Shown: piece after piece, positions 28,650 to 38,132 of the stretch
Numbering within the stretch: position 1 is the first letter of the stretch
Layout of the letters: each line of letters opens with the position of its first letter
NCBI GenBank assembly: GCA_018136815.1
Contig: CM030932.1
Coordinates: 4,504,287-4,568,286 of the forward strand
Source of the DNA: Isochrysis galbana
Lineage: Eukaryota > Haptophyta > Isochrysidales > Isochrysidaceae
Length of the DNA: 64,000 bases
Direction: 5' to 3'
Program-made: the position numbers and the translations under genes
The notes under the pieces: generated by a model
Told to the model about the DNA's origin: nothing
Seen by the model: the letters and a program-made list of their open reading frames with translations, nothing else
Database searches by the model: none

Positions 28650-31508
28650 ATGGCGGACGTGCGCAGCCTGCTATTACGTTCTCCACTCTCCTCTGACTCA
28701 CTCATCTCCGACGGCTACGGCTCTCTGCTCTCGAGGCAGAGCGGAGTCTACTCTCTCTCGCCCCCGACACGGCAGTGTGACCAGGCCTCCCTCCTCTTCA
28801 ACCGCTTCCACAGGGCGAGAGAAGCGCACGCGAGGGGGCAGCCTGATGCGCCAATATCCATTCCGCACCACCGGCTGCATCACGGCGGGCCGCGCTGGGG
28901 CGGGGGCCAGCAAGGGCAGGGGCAGGCTGTGATGCGGCCGCATAGAGAGAGAGAACAGAGAGAGAGAGAGCAGAGAGCGAGAGAACAGAGGGCGAAAGAA
29001 CAGAGAGCGAAAGAACAGAGAGAGAGAGAACAGAGAGAGAGAGAACAGAAGGAGAGAGAACAGAGAGAGAGAGAACAGAGAGCGAGAGAACAGAGGGCGA
29101 AAGAACAGAGAGCGAAAGAACAGAGAGAGAGAGAACAGAGAGAGAGAGAACAGAAGGAGAGAGAACAGAGAGAGAGAGAACAGAGAGCGAGAGAACAGAG
29201 AGAGAGAGAACGCAGCAAGACAGAACAGAGAGAGAGAGAGCAGAGAAAGCGAGAGCAGAGGACGGAAACGGCCCCAGAGACACAACGGATGGCTTCGGGC
29301 CACACGGCCCGCCCGACGTTTGCGCAGAGGCCCGCAGAGTACAGGGTGCGACCGCTGGTGGAGAGAGCAGAGGTCAAAGAGTATGTGGGTGGCCAGACGT
29401 GTAAGAGGGCACAGGGCGGTTGCGAGACACGCAGCGACGACCACCGGAGTCGCCAGCCCAACGACAAGACGCGAAGCGAGGGCATCTCGACGGCCACGGA
29501 TCACCGGGGCGTGGCAAGTAGGCCTGACGACAGGGAGCAAAGGTCCGTGAATCGCAACGGTGGCAGGTGGCTCGAAACGTGCGCACCGATGCCCTGGGAA
29601 GACCGGTTCAGCGATAGAACGGCGAACGGAATTGCCACGACGCCCGAAAATGCCAAAGGTCGGCGTTGTGACTCGCTTCCTGCCCGGGTGCCGGCCGAAC
29701 CATTCGAGATGCCTCGGGCTTGCGCTGCTCAACCCACCGCCCACCGTTCAACCCCTAAGCCCGACAAGGCAGTAGCAGCGGCAAGCATGCAGAGCGATGC
29801 CACCGTGCAGTTGGAGAGCGGACCCACAGTTGCCGAAATTATGGCTTTCATCCGTCACTGCCACCAGCTCGGGGAGCCGCACATTCCGCCCGAGGTGCCT
29901 GCGATGCTGTCCCCGGCTGGAGCTTTGTCGTACCATGATTCCTCAATGTTGCCCACACCAGCAGGGAATGTGCTGGGGTCGACACCTGCCGAGGCGACCG
30001 CCGAGCAGCCTAGACGGCGCGACCGTTCACGCACGCGCTGCGGTACATGCTCCGCGTGTACTCGCGACGAATGCGGCCAGTGCGATCCTTGCCGTCTCAT
30101 GAAGCGGTTTGGTGGCCCGGGTGGGCGGGGAGCTGGCTGCCAGCTCCGCAGGTGCGAAGCTATGGTGAAGGCTATGTGTGAGGCGCGAGCAGTTGCTATG
30201 CGCATGCGAGCGGCGTCGTTGCCGCCAAAAGCTAAGTCGGTGAAGCCGTCTGAGGAAAACCCCGCCGTGGCAGAGGCGAGGCTCGCAGGCCAGTGCGAGC
30301 GCAACCCTGAATGCACACGAGGGTTTCGCCACGCCGGCAAGGGAGGTCGTTGCGCCCTCTTGAAAGCGAAGCGGCCGCCGCGTCGGAATGCAGCCGAGCA
30401 AGCTCGGCGTGCGGCTGCAGCTCCGCTTGATGATGCGGACATGGAAGAGGCTTTCGATCAAACTTTCCATGAAGCATCACTTTCACCTGCCGCCGCTCGG
30501 TCATCGTGTACATGCCCGCCCATGCGCATGGAGCGGAGCATCTTGAGCTCAGAGAGGCAGCGGGCGGCGAGCAAGCACCAAGCCAAATCGTCGTGTGCAG
30601 CAGCATCGCTCTCTGCTCCGCCGCCCGAGAGGCGCGCTGCGAAGTGCGCACTTGCAGCACTTGCAGCGGTACGGAAGATGTCGTACGATGACGACGAGAG
30701 CGGCGACGATGGCGTACTTGCTGATTCGGCTCTCGCCCACCTGAGCCCAATAGATGGCGTTCACCCCGAGGAAGAGGACGGTAAAGATAGTGAGAACGAG
30801 CATGCGGACGCAACCATGGACGGCGAGGAAACAAACGCCATTTTCGGCCTCGGTGCGGATGCGGATGAAGTGGTTGGTATGGATGTGGCAGCAGAGAAGG
30901 GAGGTGGCTCGGATGCGGGCAACCGAACCGATCGGCCTCAAGTCTCGACGCCTTTGCAAGAGCTGCCAAGTGTGGCCGAAGTGATGCGCTTCATCCGTTT
31001 TTGCCACAATAGCGAGCGCCCGCATCTTCCGCCCCACCCGCCGCCCTACCCGCCACCGTCGCCGTCCCCTGTTCTAGAAGTTGTGCAGATGGTCGCTAAG
31101 GATGTTCCGGGCGAAGCCATCATCGCGGCGCAAGCGTTTGCTGCTAAATTAGTCCCTTTTAGCAAAGCCCTTGCTGCGTCGAGCGATGACAGGGCGGACG
31201 TAGCCTCTTTCGGCCGCGCAGCTACTGTCCCATCACCTCTTTGCCCTCCCCCCGCGCCGTCGGCGACATTGCAAGACGAAGTGAGCAGAAATAATCCGAC
31301 ATTGGTCGTTCGGGAGCGCTCAGGCAGACCGCCTCAACGGGTGCTAAAACGCAAGTCGCCACCCGTAGGCAGCAGAAAACGACTGAGGGCGGCCGATGGT
31401 GAGACCTCCTATGGCGGATCGCAGCCGCGCAAGGTTTCCAAACCAAACGGAGGAAACGAAGCGAGGCCTCGGAAGAAGAAGCAGACGAAGAGCAAATTCA
31501 TCCTATGA
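28650..31508 (+). CDS. CXXC zinc-finger protein with REREQ repeat and duplicated VAEIM motif
   Basis: A 952-residue intronless frame. I start at the ATG at 28650; the frame is open further upstream but begins with no ATG. Residues about 100-205 are tandem five-residue units (REREQ/RAKEQ) with a seven-unit higher-order period. At about 460-505, CGTCSACTRDECGQCDPC then MKRFGGPGG and CQLRRC give all eight zinc-binding cysteines and the KFGG-type motif of CXXC domains, which bind unmethylated CpG DNA in DNMT1, MLL, CFP1 and KDM2. A further Cys/His cluster lies at about 550 (CERNPECTRGFRH...GGRC). Two copies of an unknown short module, VAEIMAFIRHCHQLGEPHIPP (about 393) and VAEVMRFIRFCHNSERPHLPP (about 774), flank it. 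Acidic stretches and a basic C-terminus (KKKQTKSKF) suggest a nuclear chromatin regulator. No catalytic domain is seen. Confidence 0.75.
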   Translation: MADVRSLLLRSPLSSDSLISDGYGSLLSRQSGVYSLSPPTRQCDQASLLFNRFHRAREAHARGQPDAPISIPHHRLHHGGPRWGGGQQGQGQAVMRPHREREQREREQRAREQRAKEQRAKEQREREQREREQKEREQREREQRAREQRAKEQRAKEQREREQREREQKEREQREREQRAREQRERERSKTEQREREQRKREQRTETAPETQRMASGHTARPTFAQRPAEYRVRPLVERAEVKEYVGGQTCKRAQGGCETRSDDHRSRQPNDKTRSEGISTATDHRGVASRPDDREQRSVNRNGGRWLETCAPMPWEDRFSDRTANGIATTPENAKGRRCDSLPARVPAEPFEMPRACAAQPTAHRSTPKPDKAVAAASMQSDATVQLESGPTVAEIMAFIRHCHQLGEPHIPPEVPAMLSPAGALSYHDSSMLPTPAGNVLGSTPAEATAEQPRRRDRSRTRCGTCSACTRDECGQCDPCRLMKRFGGPGGRGAGCQLRRCEAMVKAMCEARAVAMRMRAASLPPKAKSVKPSEENPAVAEARLAGQCERNPECTRGFRHAGKGGRCALLKAKRPPRRNAAEQARRAAAAPLDDADMEEAFDQTFHEASLSPAAARSSCTCPPMRMERSILSSERQRAASKHQAKSSCAAASLSAPPPERRAAKCALAALAAVRKMSYDDDESGDDGVLADSALAHLSPIDGVHPEEEDGKDSENEHADATMDGEETNAIFGLGADADEVVGMDVAAEKGGGSDAGNRTDRPQVSTPLQELPSVAEVMRFIRFCHNSERPHLPPHPPPYPPPSPSPVLEVVQMVAKDVPGEAIIAAQAFAAKLVPFSKALAASSDDRADVASFGRAATVPSPLCPPPAPSATLQDEVSRNNPTLVVRERSGRPPQRVLKRKSPPVGSRKRLRAADGETSYGGSQPRKVSKPNGGNEARPRKKKQTKSKFIL

Positions 31509-31788
31509 GTAAGCCCGCATGCGATGAAATGACAAACGTGGGGTGTTCTAGCAGGTGGTAGCGTTGGCGTGCTTCGCAGAGAGCCTGATTGATTGTATGT
31601 GCTGTCAGCGGTCCTTCGTCGGCGGTGAGTAAGCAGGTATAAGCAGTGCAGCTATTGCAGTGTTGGGTGCACATACAGAGCATGTGCCATATGCTACTTA
31701 GAGTACGTAGAAGGCGCTATTCGCAGGCTTGTTTGATCTCGTGGGACGTGAAAAGGTCGCGCTATTCGATACCACCACCCTCAAGCCC
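31509..31788. other. Short intergenic spacer
   Basis: Probably the 3' UTR of the CXXC gene followed by spacer. No gene is seen. Confidence 0.4.
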
Positions 31789-32036
31789 AAGTAAGTTTAT
31801 ACTTGGTTCTCCCATGGGGGGGGCACTAGCCTCCCCCCCTCTCCACTCCCCCGCTGTGGGGGAGGAACCACCCATCCTCCTAGCATGCCCTATGGCTTGC
31901 AAGGAGCAGGCTGCCCTACTCACCCACTCTCTCACTCACAGGCTCGCCCCCTTCGCCCGCCCTGGCCTGTCGACTGTCGAGGTCAGCGCCCATTGCTCCA
32001 ACCCCCCCCTCCACCCTGGTCGACAGCAGTCGCTGC
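31789..32036 (+). mobile_element. Element B 5' part
   Basis: Begins AAGTAAGTTTATACTTGGTT and follows the B copy at 7313 for about 245 bp. The 3' part is absent. Relative to the copy at 7313 it shows a 3-base deletion and a 9-base insertion, both preserving the head-proximal open frame. Confidence 0.75.
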
Positions 32037-32090
32037 ACTATCCAACGTGTAGCGTATGCGTATGCGTACTTTGATACTACCAAATTTTCT

Positions 32091-32520
32091 AACTATCGAT
32101 CGACTATCTATAACGATAGGGTCATGGTCATGGAGCGCGCCTCGCTCCCCTCCTCCTCCCTCCTCCTCTCTCTCCGCCCCCCCCCCCGCTGCGCCGGCCG
32201 ACCACAGACAGACAAGTCATGGCCGATGCAGCGTCATCGACGAGACTACCTACAGGGGGCCGCGCCCGACCAGGTGCTCGCGAGCCGCCGCGCCAGTCAC
32301 GCCCATAGCAGCGTACTAGTATCAACGTATCAACCACCATCAATGCCCCCGCCACACATGACACACTGCAGCCCAACCACCTCAGCTACGACCACACACA
32401 ACGGGGGCCTCACTCAGGGCCCCTCCTCCCACACGGAAAGCCTCCGGGCTGAGCCCCTTCAACGCCACGATATGGCCTCGTGCGCTAGCACGAGGCACAG
32501 GCCCGGCCGGTCAACAAGAC
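32091..32520 (+). mobile_element. Element C copy 2
   Basis: Starts AACTATCG, with a degraded head palindrome and then AACGATAGGGTCATGG. A second hairpin at 32475-32496 (arms GCCTCGTGC/GCACGAGGC, loop GCTA) sits about 385 bp from the head, matching the placement in the copy ending at 22592. The 3' edge is undefined. Confidence 0.55.
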
Positions 32521-33204
32521 CAACATCTCCATCAATCCAGAGATGTGCAGCAAAATCTGCACAGCTCTGCGGAACAAGACTACCAACAAGACTGAGACAC
32601 CTGAGGGCGCAGAGAGCATAGAGGGAAATTGATTGATCTCTGCGCCACAGTACGACACACACGAGGCTCGGCTTCAGGGCCGACGCCGCACACGCGACCA
32701 ATCGCCATACACCCACTGCCCAACACATGCACAAACACATCGGGGCAGCATGCCTTGTACGGTTCTACATAGTACATACACCACCTCTGTGACCAACGGG
32801 GGCGAGACCCGCAAGCGACGGAGACCCATAAAAAATGATAGAAATTTTCTACAACTACCATGTACGTAAATCAATACACATGCCGCGGCATGCACAAACA
32901 AACTACGAACTAAACCACACCGTCGCTCACAGCATTGTTGTTAAACGTCCAGCTGCAGAGTTGGCTGAAATATTCGTTAGTCCCTCCTTGCAGTGCGCAT
33001 CTCGCCACAGCACAAAAGGATACAAATGGCGCACGCGTACGCTGCTCGTGCGACAAGTCATCTCGGGCCGCGTCGTCGGGAGGTCCCGCACTCGACCGCG
33101 ATATGTGCTCTGTGCTCGCCAAACTCGGTGCGCGCTCCTTGGAGGCCAAGTGTGACTCACCGCGCATGAGCGCCTTCTGCAGGCCTAGAGAAGCGACTCT
33201 ATGT
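32521..33204. other. Intergenic, no gene seen
   Basis: Sequence between element C and the acetylornithine aminotransferase stop codon. It probably includes that gene's 3' UTR. AT content rises at 32820-32940. No further feature is recognised. Confidence 0.4.
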
Positions 33205-35780
33205 CTACTTCGCCATGAGACCCTCCATGGCCTTCTCGAGCAAGTCAACGGCCTTGTCCACCTCGGCTTCGTTGACAATCAGCGGCGGCACCAGCCGGAG
33301 GACGCGCTCGCCTGCGGGGACCGTGAGGAGCCCCGCCTGCATCGCCGCTCCGCACAGCGCGCCGGCATTAAAGCCGCACTCCTCCGTGAGCTCGATACCA
33401 AGGATCAAGCCCCAACCACGAACCTGGGAAGGTGGAGCATGCCCAGCCGGACTGAGTATGTCGCTGCACGGGAATCGGTTCTGGTACAGCTATTCAGGCG
33501 AGGCACACCCTTCACAGGGGCTACCCACGTAGGGCATCCTCACATACCGAAGAGGCGACCCAAGGGTGCTGACCGACCGTCATCGTACACGTGACTTGGA
33601 GAGGGGAGGTTGAGTGCCTGGCGCGACGGCTCTCGGGCGGGCGAGAGGGGAAATCCGCGCACCTCCTTCACGCATCCGAGCTTCTCGGTGAGCTTGGCCA
33701 GCGACGCTTTGAGCTGCGCGGAGCGGGCGTTGACATTTTCCAGGATCTTGTCGTCCTCAATAGCCTGGAGCACCGCATTCGCGGCAGCGCAGGCGAGCGG
33801 GTTGCCGCCGTACGTGGAAGCGTGCATGCCTGTGAGACGGGGATCGGAGAGGGGAGGTGTCTTGTTCCGATGAAGAAGGCGTGTGCACATGGAAGTCACA
33901 ATCAGAGCACAGCAGCCCGGAGACCATTTGCGCCGAGCGGAGGCGTGGGCTGCGCAGCGCGCACCAGGCTGAAACACGTTGCACGAGTCCTTGCAGAGCA
34001 TGGCTCCGATCGGCACACCACCACCAAGCGCCTTGGCCGAGGTGAGGACATCAACGTCGACGCCAAGTACTTGGTGGCCCCAGAACTTGCCCGAGCGGCA
34101 CACGCCGGTCTGGACCTCGTCCACCATGAGCAAGGCGTCGTGCTGCGCGTCGGCACGGAGGAAGCGTACTGCGCTCAGGACAGTAGTGCGACGACCGTCT
34201 CGATGTGCCCGAACGCGAGCCGCTGTACACGGGCGCCCACGTGCTTGTGGCGACGTGTGGGCTGGGCGCACCTCGTCGCAGAGCTGCCTTGCAGCTTGGA
34301 AGAACTGCACGGTGCCCGGCCGTATGCCGCCCTCTCCCTGGAGGGGCTCGAGCATGATGGCCGCGAGCCTCGGCGCGGGCGGGCCAATCGGCAGAATCTT
34401 AGGCTTGGTCAGCTTGGCTACTAGCTCCTTAAGCTCATCGATGTCGTTGTAAGTCACGTACTCGAAGCCCTCCGGCAGCGGACCGAAGCCCTCCTGGTAC
34501 TTGGGCTGGCCGGTGGCGGTGAGCGTGGCGAGCGTCCGCCCATGGAACGAGGACTTAGCAGTGATGATGACTGGGCGCTCGATGCCCTTAAGATGCGCGC
34601 GCTTGCGCGCCAGCTTTATCGCACCCTCGTTGGCCTCTGCACCCGAGTTGCAGAAGAAGGCCTGGCGGGTGGGTGCGGCATGAGCAGGTCAATAGATCTG
34701 GAGCGCGTCAAGGCCCGCGAGGTGGTGCACCGCACGCGTGACGCGCAGGCAAGGCGATTCGCGCGGACGGCACTGGCGATGAGGCTAGTCGCACCTTGTC
34801 CAGGTTGCAAGTGTCGGTCAATCGCTTGGCGAGCTCGCCCTGCTCCGGAATGTAGTACAGGTTGGATACGTGGTTCACCTTTCGCATCTGCGCCGCGACA
34901 GCAGAGGCGAGTTTTTCGTTTGCATGGCCGAGGGTGCAAGTCGAAATGCCCGCCGCAAAATCGAGGTAGCGGTTGCCGTCGAGGTCGACGATCTCGCAGC
35001 CCTTGCCGCTTGCCACAGCGAGCTTAAAGCGGTTGTAACTGCGTGCAAATGCAGTGGACTAGGCTGAGAAGAGTGCCGCAATGTCTCTGCTTGCCCGTTC
35101 CGGGCGCCTCCAGCCAGTCCACAGCTGCGCTGGCCCTCCCCCTCGCTCCCTCCGACTTCCTTCTCTACAGTCCACCGCCTTTCTCGTTGTCTCTTATCCA
35201 TCTCTCCTACCGGTCCTTCGCCTTCACAGCCCCTCCCTACCCTTGTCCCTGCCCCGCTCTTCCACACCCTCCACCCTCGCTCCCCACCTCCCCTCGTCTC
35301 TCCGCCTCTCTCGCTCTCTCACCTATCTCTCTCCCTCCCCCCCGCCCCCCCCCCCCCCTCCCTCTCTCCTCCCCCCGCCTCTCCGACTCTCCCTCTCTCT
35401 CCCCCCTTGCCCCCCCTCCCTCCCCCTCCCTCTCCCTCTCCCTCTCCCTCTCCCCCCTCCCTCTCCCACTGCCTCCCTCTCTCTCTCTCTCCCTCCCTCC
35501 CTCCCTCCCTCCCTCCCCGTCCTTCCCCCCCCCTCTCGCCCTTTCGCACCCTCTCTCCCTCCCTCCCTCTCTCCCTCTCCCTCTCTCCCTCTTTCCCTCT
35601 CCCTCTCTCTCACGTCTTCATCACCACACGGTCGAACGCGTCGGTGTCGTACGCGCTCGCCGCCAGCGCGGAGCAACGAACCGCCGGCGCACGCGCCACC
35701 GGCCGCACGCCGCTGCATACGCCCACACACGCCAAGAGCAGCGCCGGCGCCACACGCAGCGCGGACGAGCCTCTCGCCAT
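33205..35780 (-). CDS. argD: Acetylornithine aminotransferase (PLP class III), 6 exons, probably plastid-targeted
   Basis: Exons 35780-35614, 35038-34795, 34661-34272, 34142-33965, 33829-33663 and 33423-33205 sum to 1365 nt (454 residues) with no frame break. The enzyme makes N-acetylornithine in arginine synthesis. Exon 1 gives a signal-peptide-like hydrophobic core (LRVAPALLLACVGVCSG) and then a basic, Ala/Ser-rich stretch, a bipartite presequence typical of secondary plastids. Mature blocks follow: YLDFAAGISTCTLGHANEKL, VSNLYYIPEQGELAKRL, FFCNSGAEANEGAIKLARK, SSFHGRTLATLTATGQPKY, MLEPLQGEGG, MVDEVQTG (PLP-ring Asp), TSAKALGGGVPIGAM (Schiff-base Lys about residue 304) and HASTYGGNPLACAAA. 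The LGHANEKL/VSNLYY blocks favour acetylornithine over ornithine aminotransferase. Intron 1 (575 bp) is a GA microsatellite starting at its donor site. Four of five donors are GTGCGN. Confidence 0.9.
35039..35613 (-). repeat. GA/CT-rich low-complexity intron of argD
   Basis: Plus-strand CT and CCCT tracts occupy most of this intron (about 35290-35610). On the sense strand the donor GTGAGAGAGAG is itself the first unit of the repeat. Confidence 0.85.
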
Positions 35781-37395
35781 TGCTCGGCAGACGAGAGAGA
35801 GAGGGAGAGAGAGGAGAGAGAGAGAGAGGGAGAGGAGAGAGGGGGGGGGGGGGGGATGGAATACAATAATAAAGTCCGGATCAAAGCAGAAGTGGTGAGA
35901 GAAGGAGAGGGAGGATAGAGAATGAGAGGGAGGGAGGGAGAGACAGAGGAGGAGGGATAGATGATCGAGTAAAGTACGTATATGTCCGTGCCTCGATACT
36001 CTGGTGAAGTCAGTGTGCCCAGGGACGGAGTGTCCCCCCCCCCTTCCTAGTTTCCCCCCCTTCTCGTCCCCCCCCGTGTCCCTCTCCACAGACGTTTTGT
36101 TTTCTCTCCTCTACTCTTAAAATTATACGGCGGCGGGGGCGCGGGGCGGAGAGGGGGCGGGGTCACAGCTTTGTACTTTTTAAGGTGGTTCCAAAGGATT
36201 TCTAGGCGGGCGTAACGGGGGGGGGGGGGGCGAGCGAGAGAAAGTGCGTAGATCTCGCGGGGCGCGGGGCGGCCGGCCGCAGAGAGACGGGTGGGGGGGT
36301 GGGGGGCATGGGCGGTTCGAGGAAGACGAAGGCAAGGGGCTTTCAGCTTTCAGAAGGGCAACGTCCACGGCACCAAGGGGAGGCGGCCGCTAGGCAAGGG
36401 GCAAGGGGGCCGCCGCGCGGCCAGCGGTAGAGCAGCCGGCCACGGCGCACACTGGGAGTGGGGGTGGGGAGGCCGCCGCCAGCTTGAGCTTGTGCAGCGA
36501 GACGGAGGCTGCGTTGCCTGGCAGGGCTAGGAAGGGGCGGGTTGTGTTACCGTGTTACCGTCCGTTTGCCGTTTGGGTCGCCTGGGGGCACAGGTGGTCT
36601 GAGGAAAGGCCCCTGCACCACCTGAGCCTTCGCCTGTGATGGATGCCCCAGACAAGCAATACCTTGTCAACGGCAAGGTGCTCGCACAAAGCATCTGCCT
36701 GCTCAGCCTTGCGTGCTCGTCGTGCAGGAAGGTAGGGAGCTTAGTGCCTGACGACTCGCGACTCGCCCGCCGCGACGCGCAACTACGGCTCGTGGGGCCT
36801 CGTGATTTGTGATTTGCGTGCGGTGCAAGCGCTGCAAGGCAAGGCACACACTGAGCCTAGCGTCAGGTCGCGTGTCTCTGCCCGCTCAGACACCGGAACA
36901 AGAAGGAAGAGGGAAGCGCTGGAGTAGTGCAACAACCTGAGGAGGAGGAGCAGGTGGAGCCCGTGAGCCCACGGCCCCGCAAGGCTAGGCGCATCCGCGC
37001 ATCAGCTTTTCGGGCGATGTGCTGCGCGATGTAGTGGCCTGCCTTCTGAGCGGCCTCATGCACGCTGGATAGGTGCGATTGTGCCATGCGCAGCAACGCA
37101 CGCCGATGACGTGGCCAACGTTCGAGAGGCACACCGCCCAAGTAGCACAGGTGTTGCAAAAGGTGGTGCATGAGAGCATCAAGCTCGTGAAGTACCTCGT
37201 TGTTCGGTACGGCCACCTGTTTCACGGCGGTCCCCCACCCATAGGTGCCCTAGTGGTCACGAATGACTGGTTCTGGCAGCGCCGCGGCCACTACGCGTTG
37301 CATGGCACAGGCACATATCGCGGTGGTGCCCATGAGGCAACCATCGCGGCTTGGGCGAGGCAGAGCGCCATCGCCGATCGCATCGCCAATCGTAT
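35781..37395. other. Intergenic, no supported gene
   Basis: Includes a GA run upstream of argD (35786-35862, promoter-proximal), homopolymer runs near 35850, 36030 and 36214, and GC-rich sequence to 37,200. Overlapping frames at 36863-37225 (-) and 37073-37591 (+) have no recognised motif and I do not call either. Confidence 0.4.
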
Positions 37396-38132
37396 TTCGC
37401 CGGATAAGATTCTTACTACATTCACGCGCACGCACATTCACACAAACGCACGCGAAACTTATAGTAACAAAGTAAGAGCGCGCGGGGAAATTTCTGTGCC
37501 GCAAGAATGCCCCGCGCGGACTCGAAACGGCCGCGAGGGAGAAGTGAGAAGCAGAGACCTCGGTATAAACATACAGAGCAGGTTAGAATGAGCATCCGCG
37601 ATGCATGAGATGGATGTATCCATGATAGATATGCATCTATGATGCACATATCACATATCATGGATGTATCCATGATACCCCCTCCTAAGCGGAGAAGCGG
37701 AGTACGGGTACGACGCTTACAACCAAACGTCGAAGAAGATTCACATCTCGCAGAGAGTCGAAGAAGAGAAGGAATCAAGGAGTTGAAGAATCCGATGAAA
37801 TTGGTTGCGCGGACATGGTTTCGTCAAAATGTCAGCAACCATCTGATGCCCTTTGACTTCGCCGGATAAGATTCTTACTGCATTCACGCGCACGCACATT
37901 CACACAAACGCACGCGAAACTTATAGTAACAAAGTAAGAGCGCGCGGGGAAATTTCTGTGCCGCAAGAATGCCCCGCGCGGACTCGAAACGGCCGCGAGG
38001 GAGAAGTGAGAAGCAGAGACCTCGGTATAAACATACAGAGCAGGTTAGAATGAGCATCCGCGATGCATGAGATGGATGTATCCATGATAGATATGCATCT
38101 ATGATGCACATATCATGGATGTATCCATGATA
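37396..38132. repeat. Pair of about 280-bp direct repeats with 180-bp spacer
   Basis: 37396-37678 and 37858-38132 are almost identical, differing by one A/G change and a 7-base indel near the right end. Both begin TTCGCCGGATAAGATTCTTA and end in AT-rich ATGGATGTATCCATGATA palindromic segments. The layout could be a miniature LTR pair, but ends are not TG...CA, so a recent local duplication is equally likely. The 180-bp spacer has an open frame (ELKNPMKLVARTWFRQNV) with no assigned domain. Confidence 0.85.

Noticed and set aside
28698-29744. 348-codon minus-strand frame opposite the CXXC gene
   Set aside because: It is the antisense of the REREQ minisatellite (Ser-Leu repeats) with no domain. 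The plus strand carries the zinc finger.
36863-37591. Hypothetical genes on both strands near 37 kb
   Set aside because: Overlapping frames with no recognised motif; the plus-strand frame runs into the direct repeat.
37396-38132. Complete LTR retrotransposon
   Set aside because: The repeats do not start TG or end CA, and the 180-bp spacer is too short for coding, so the LTR label is not supported.
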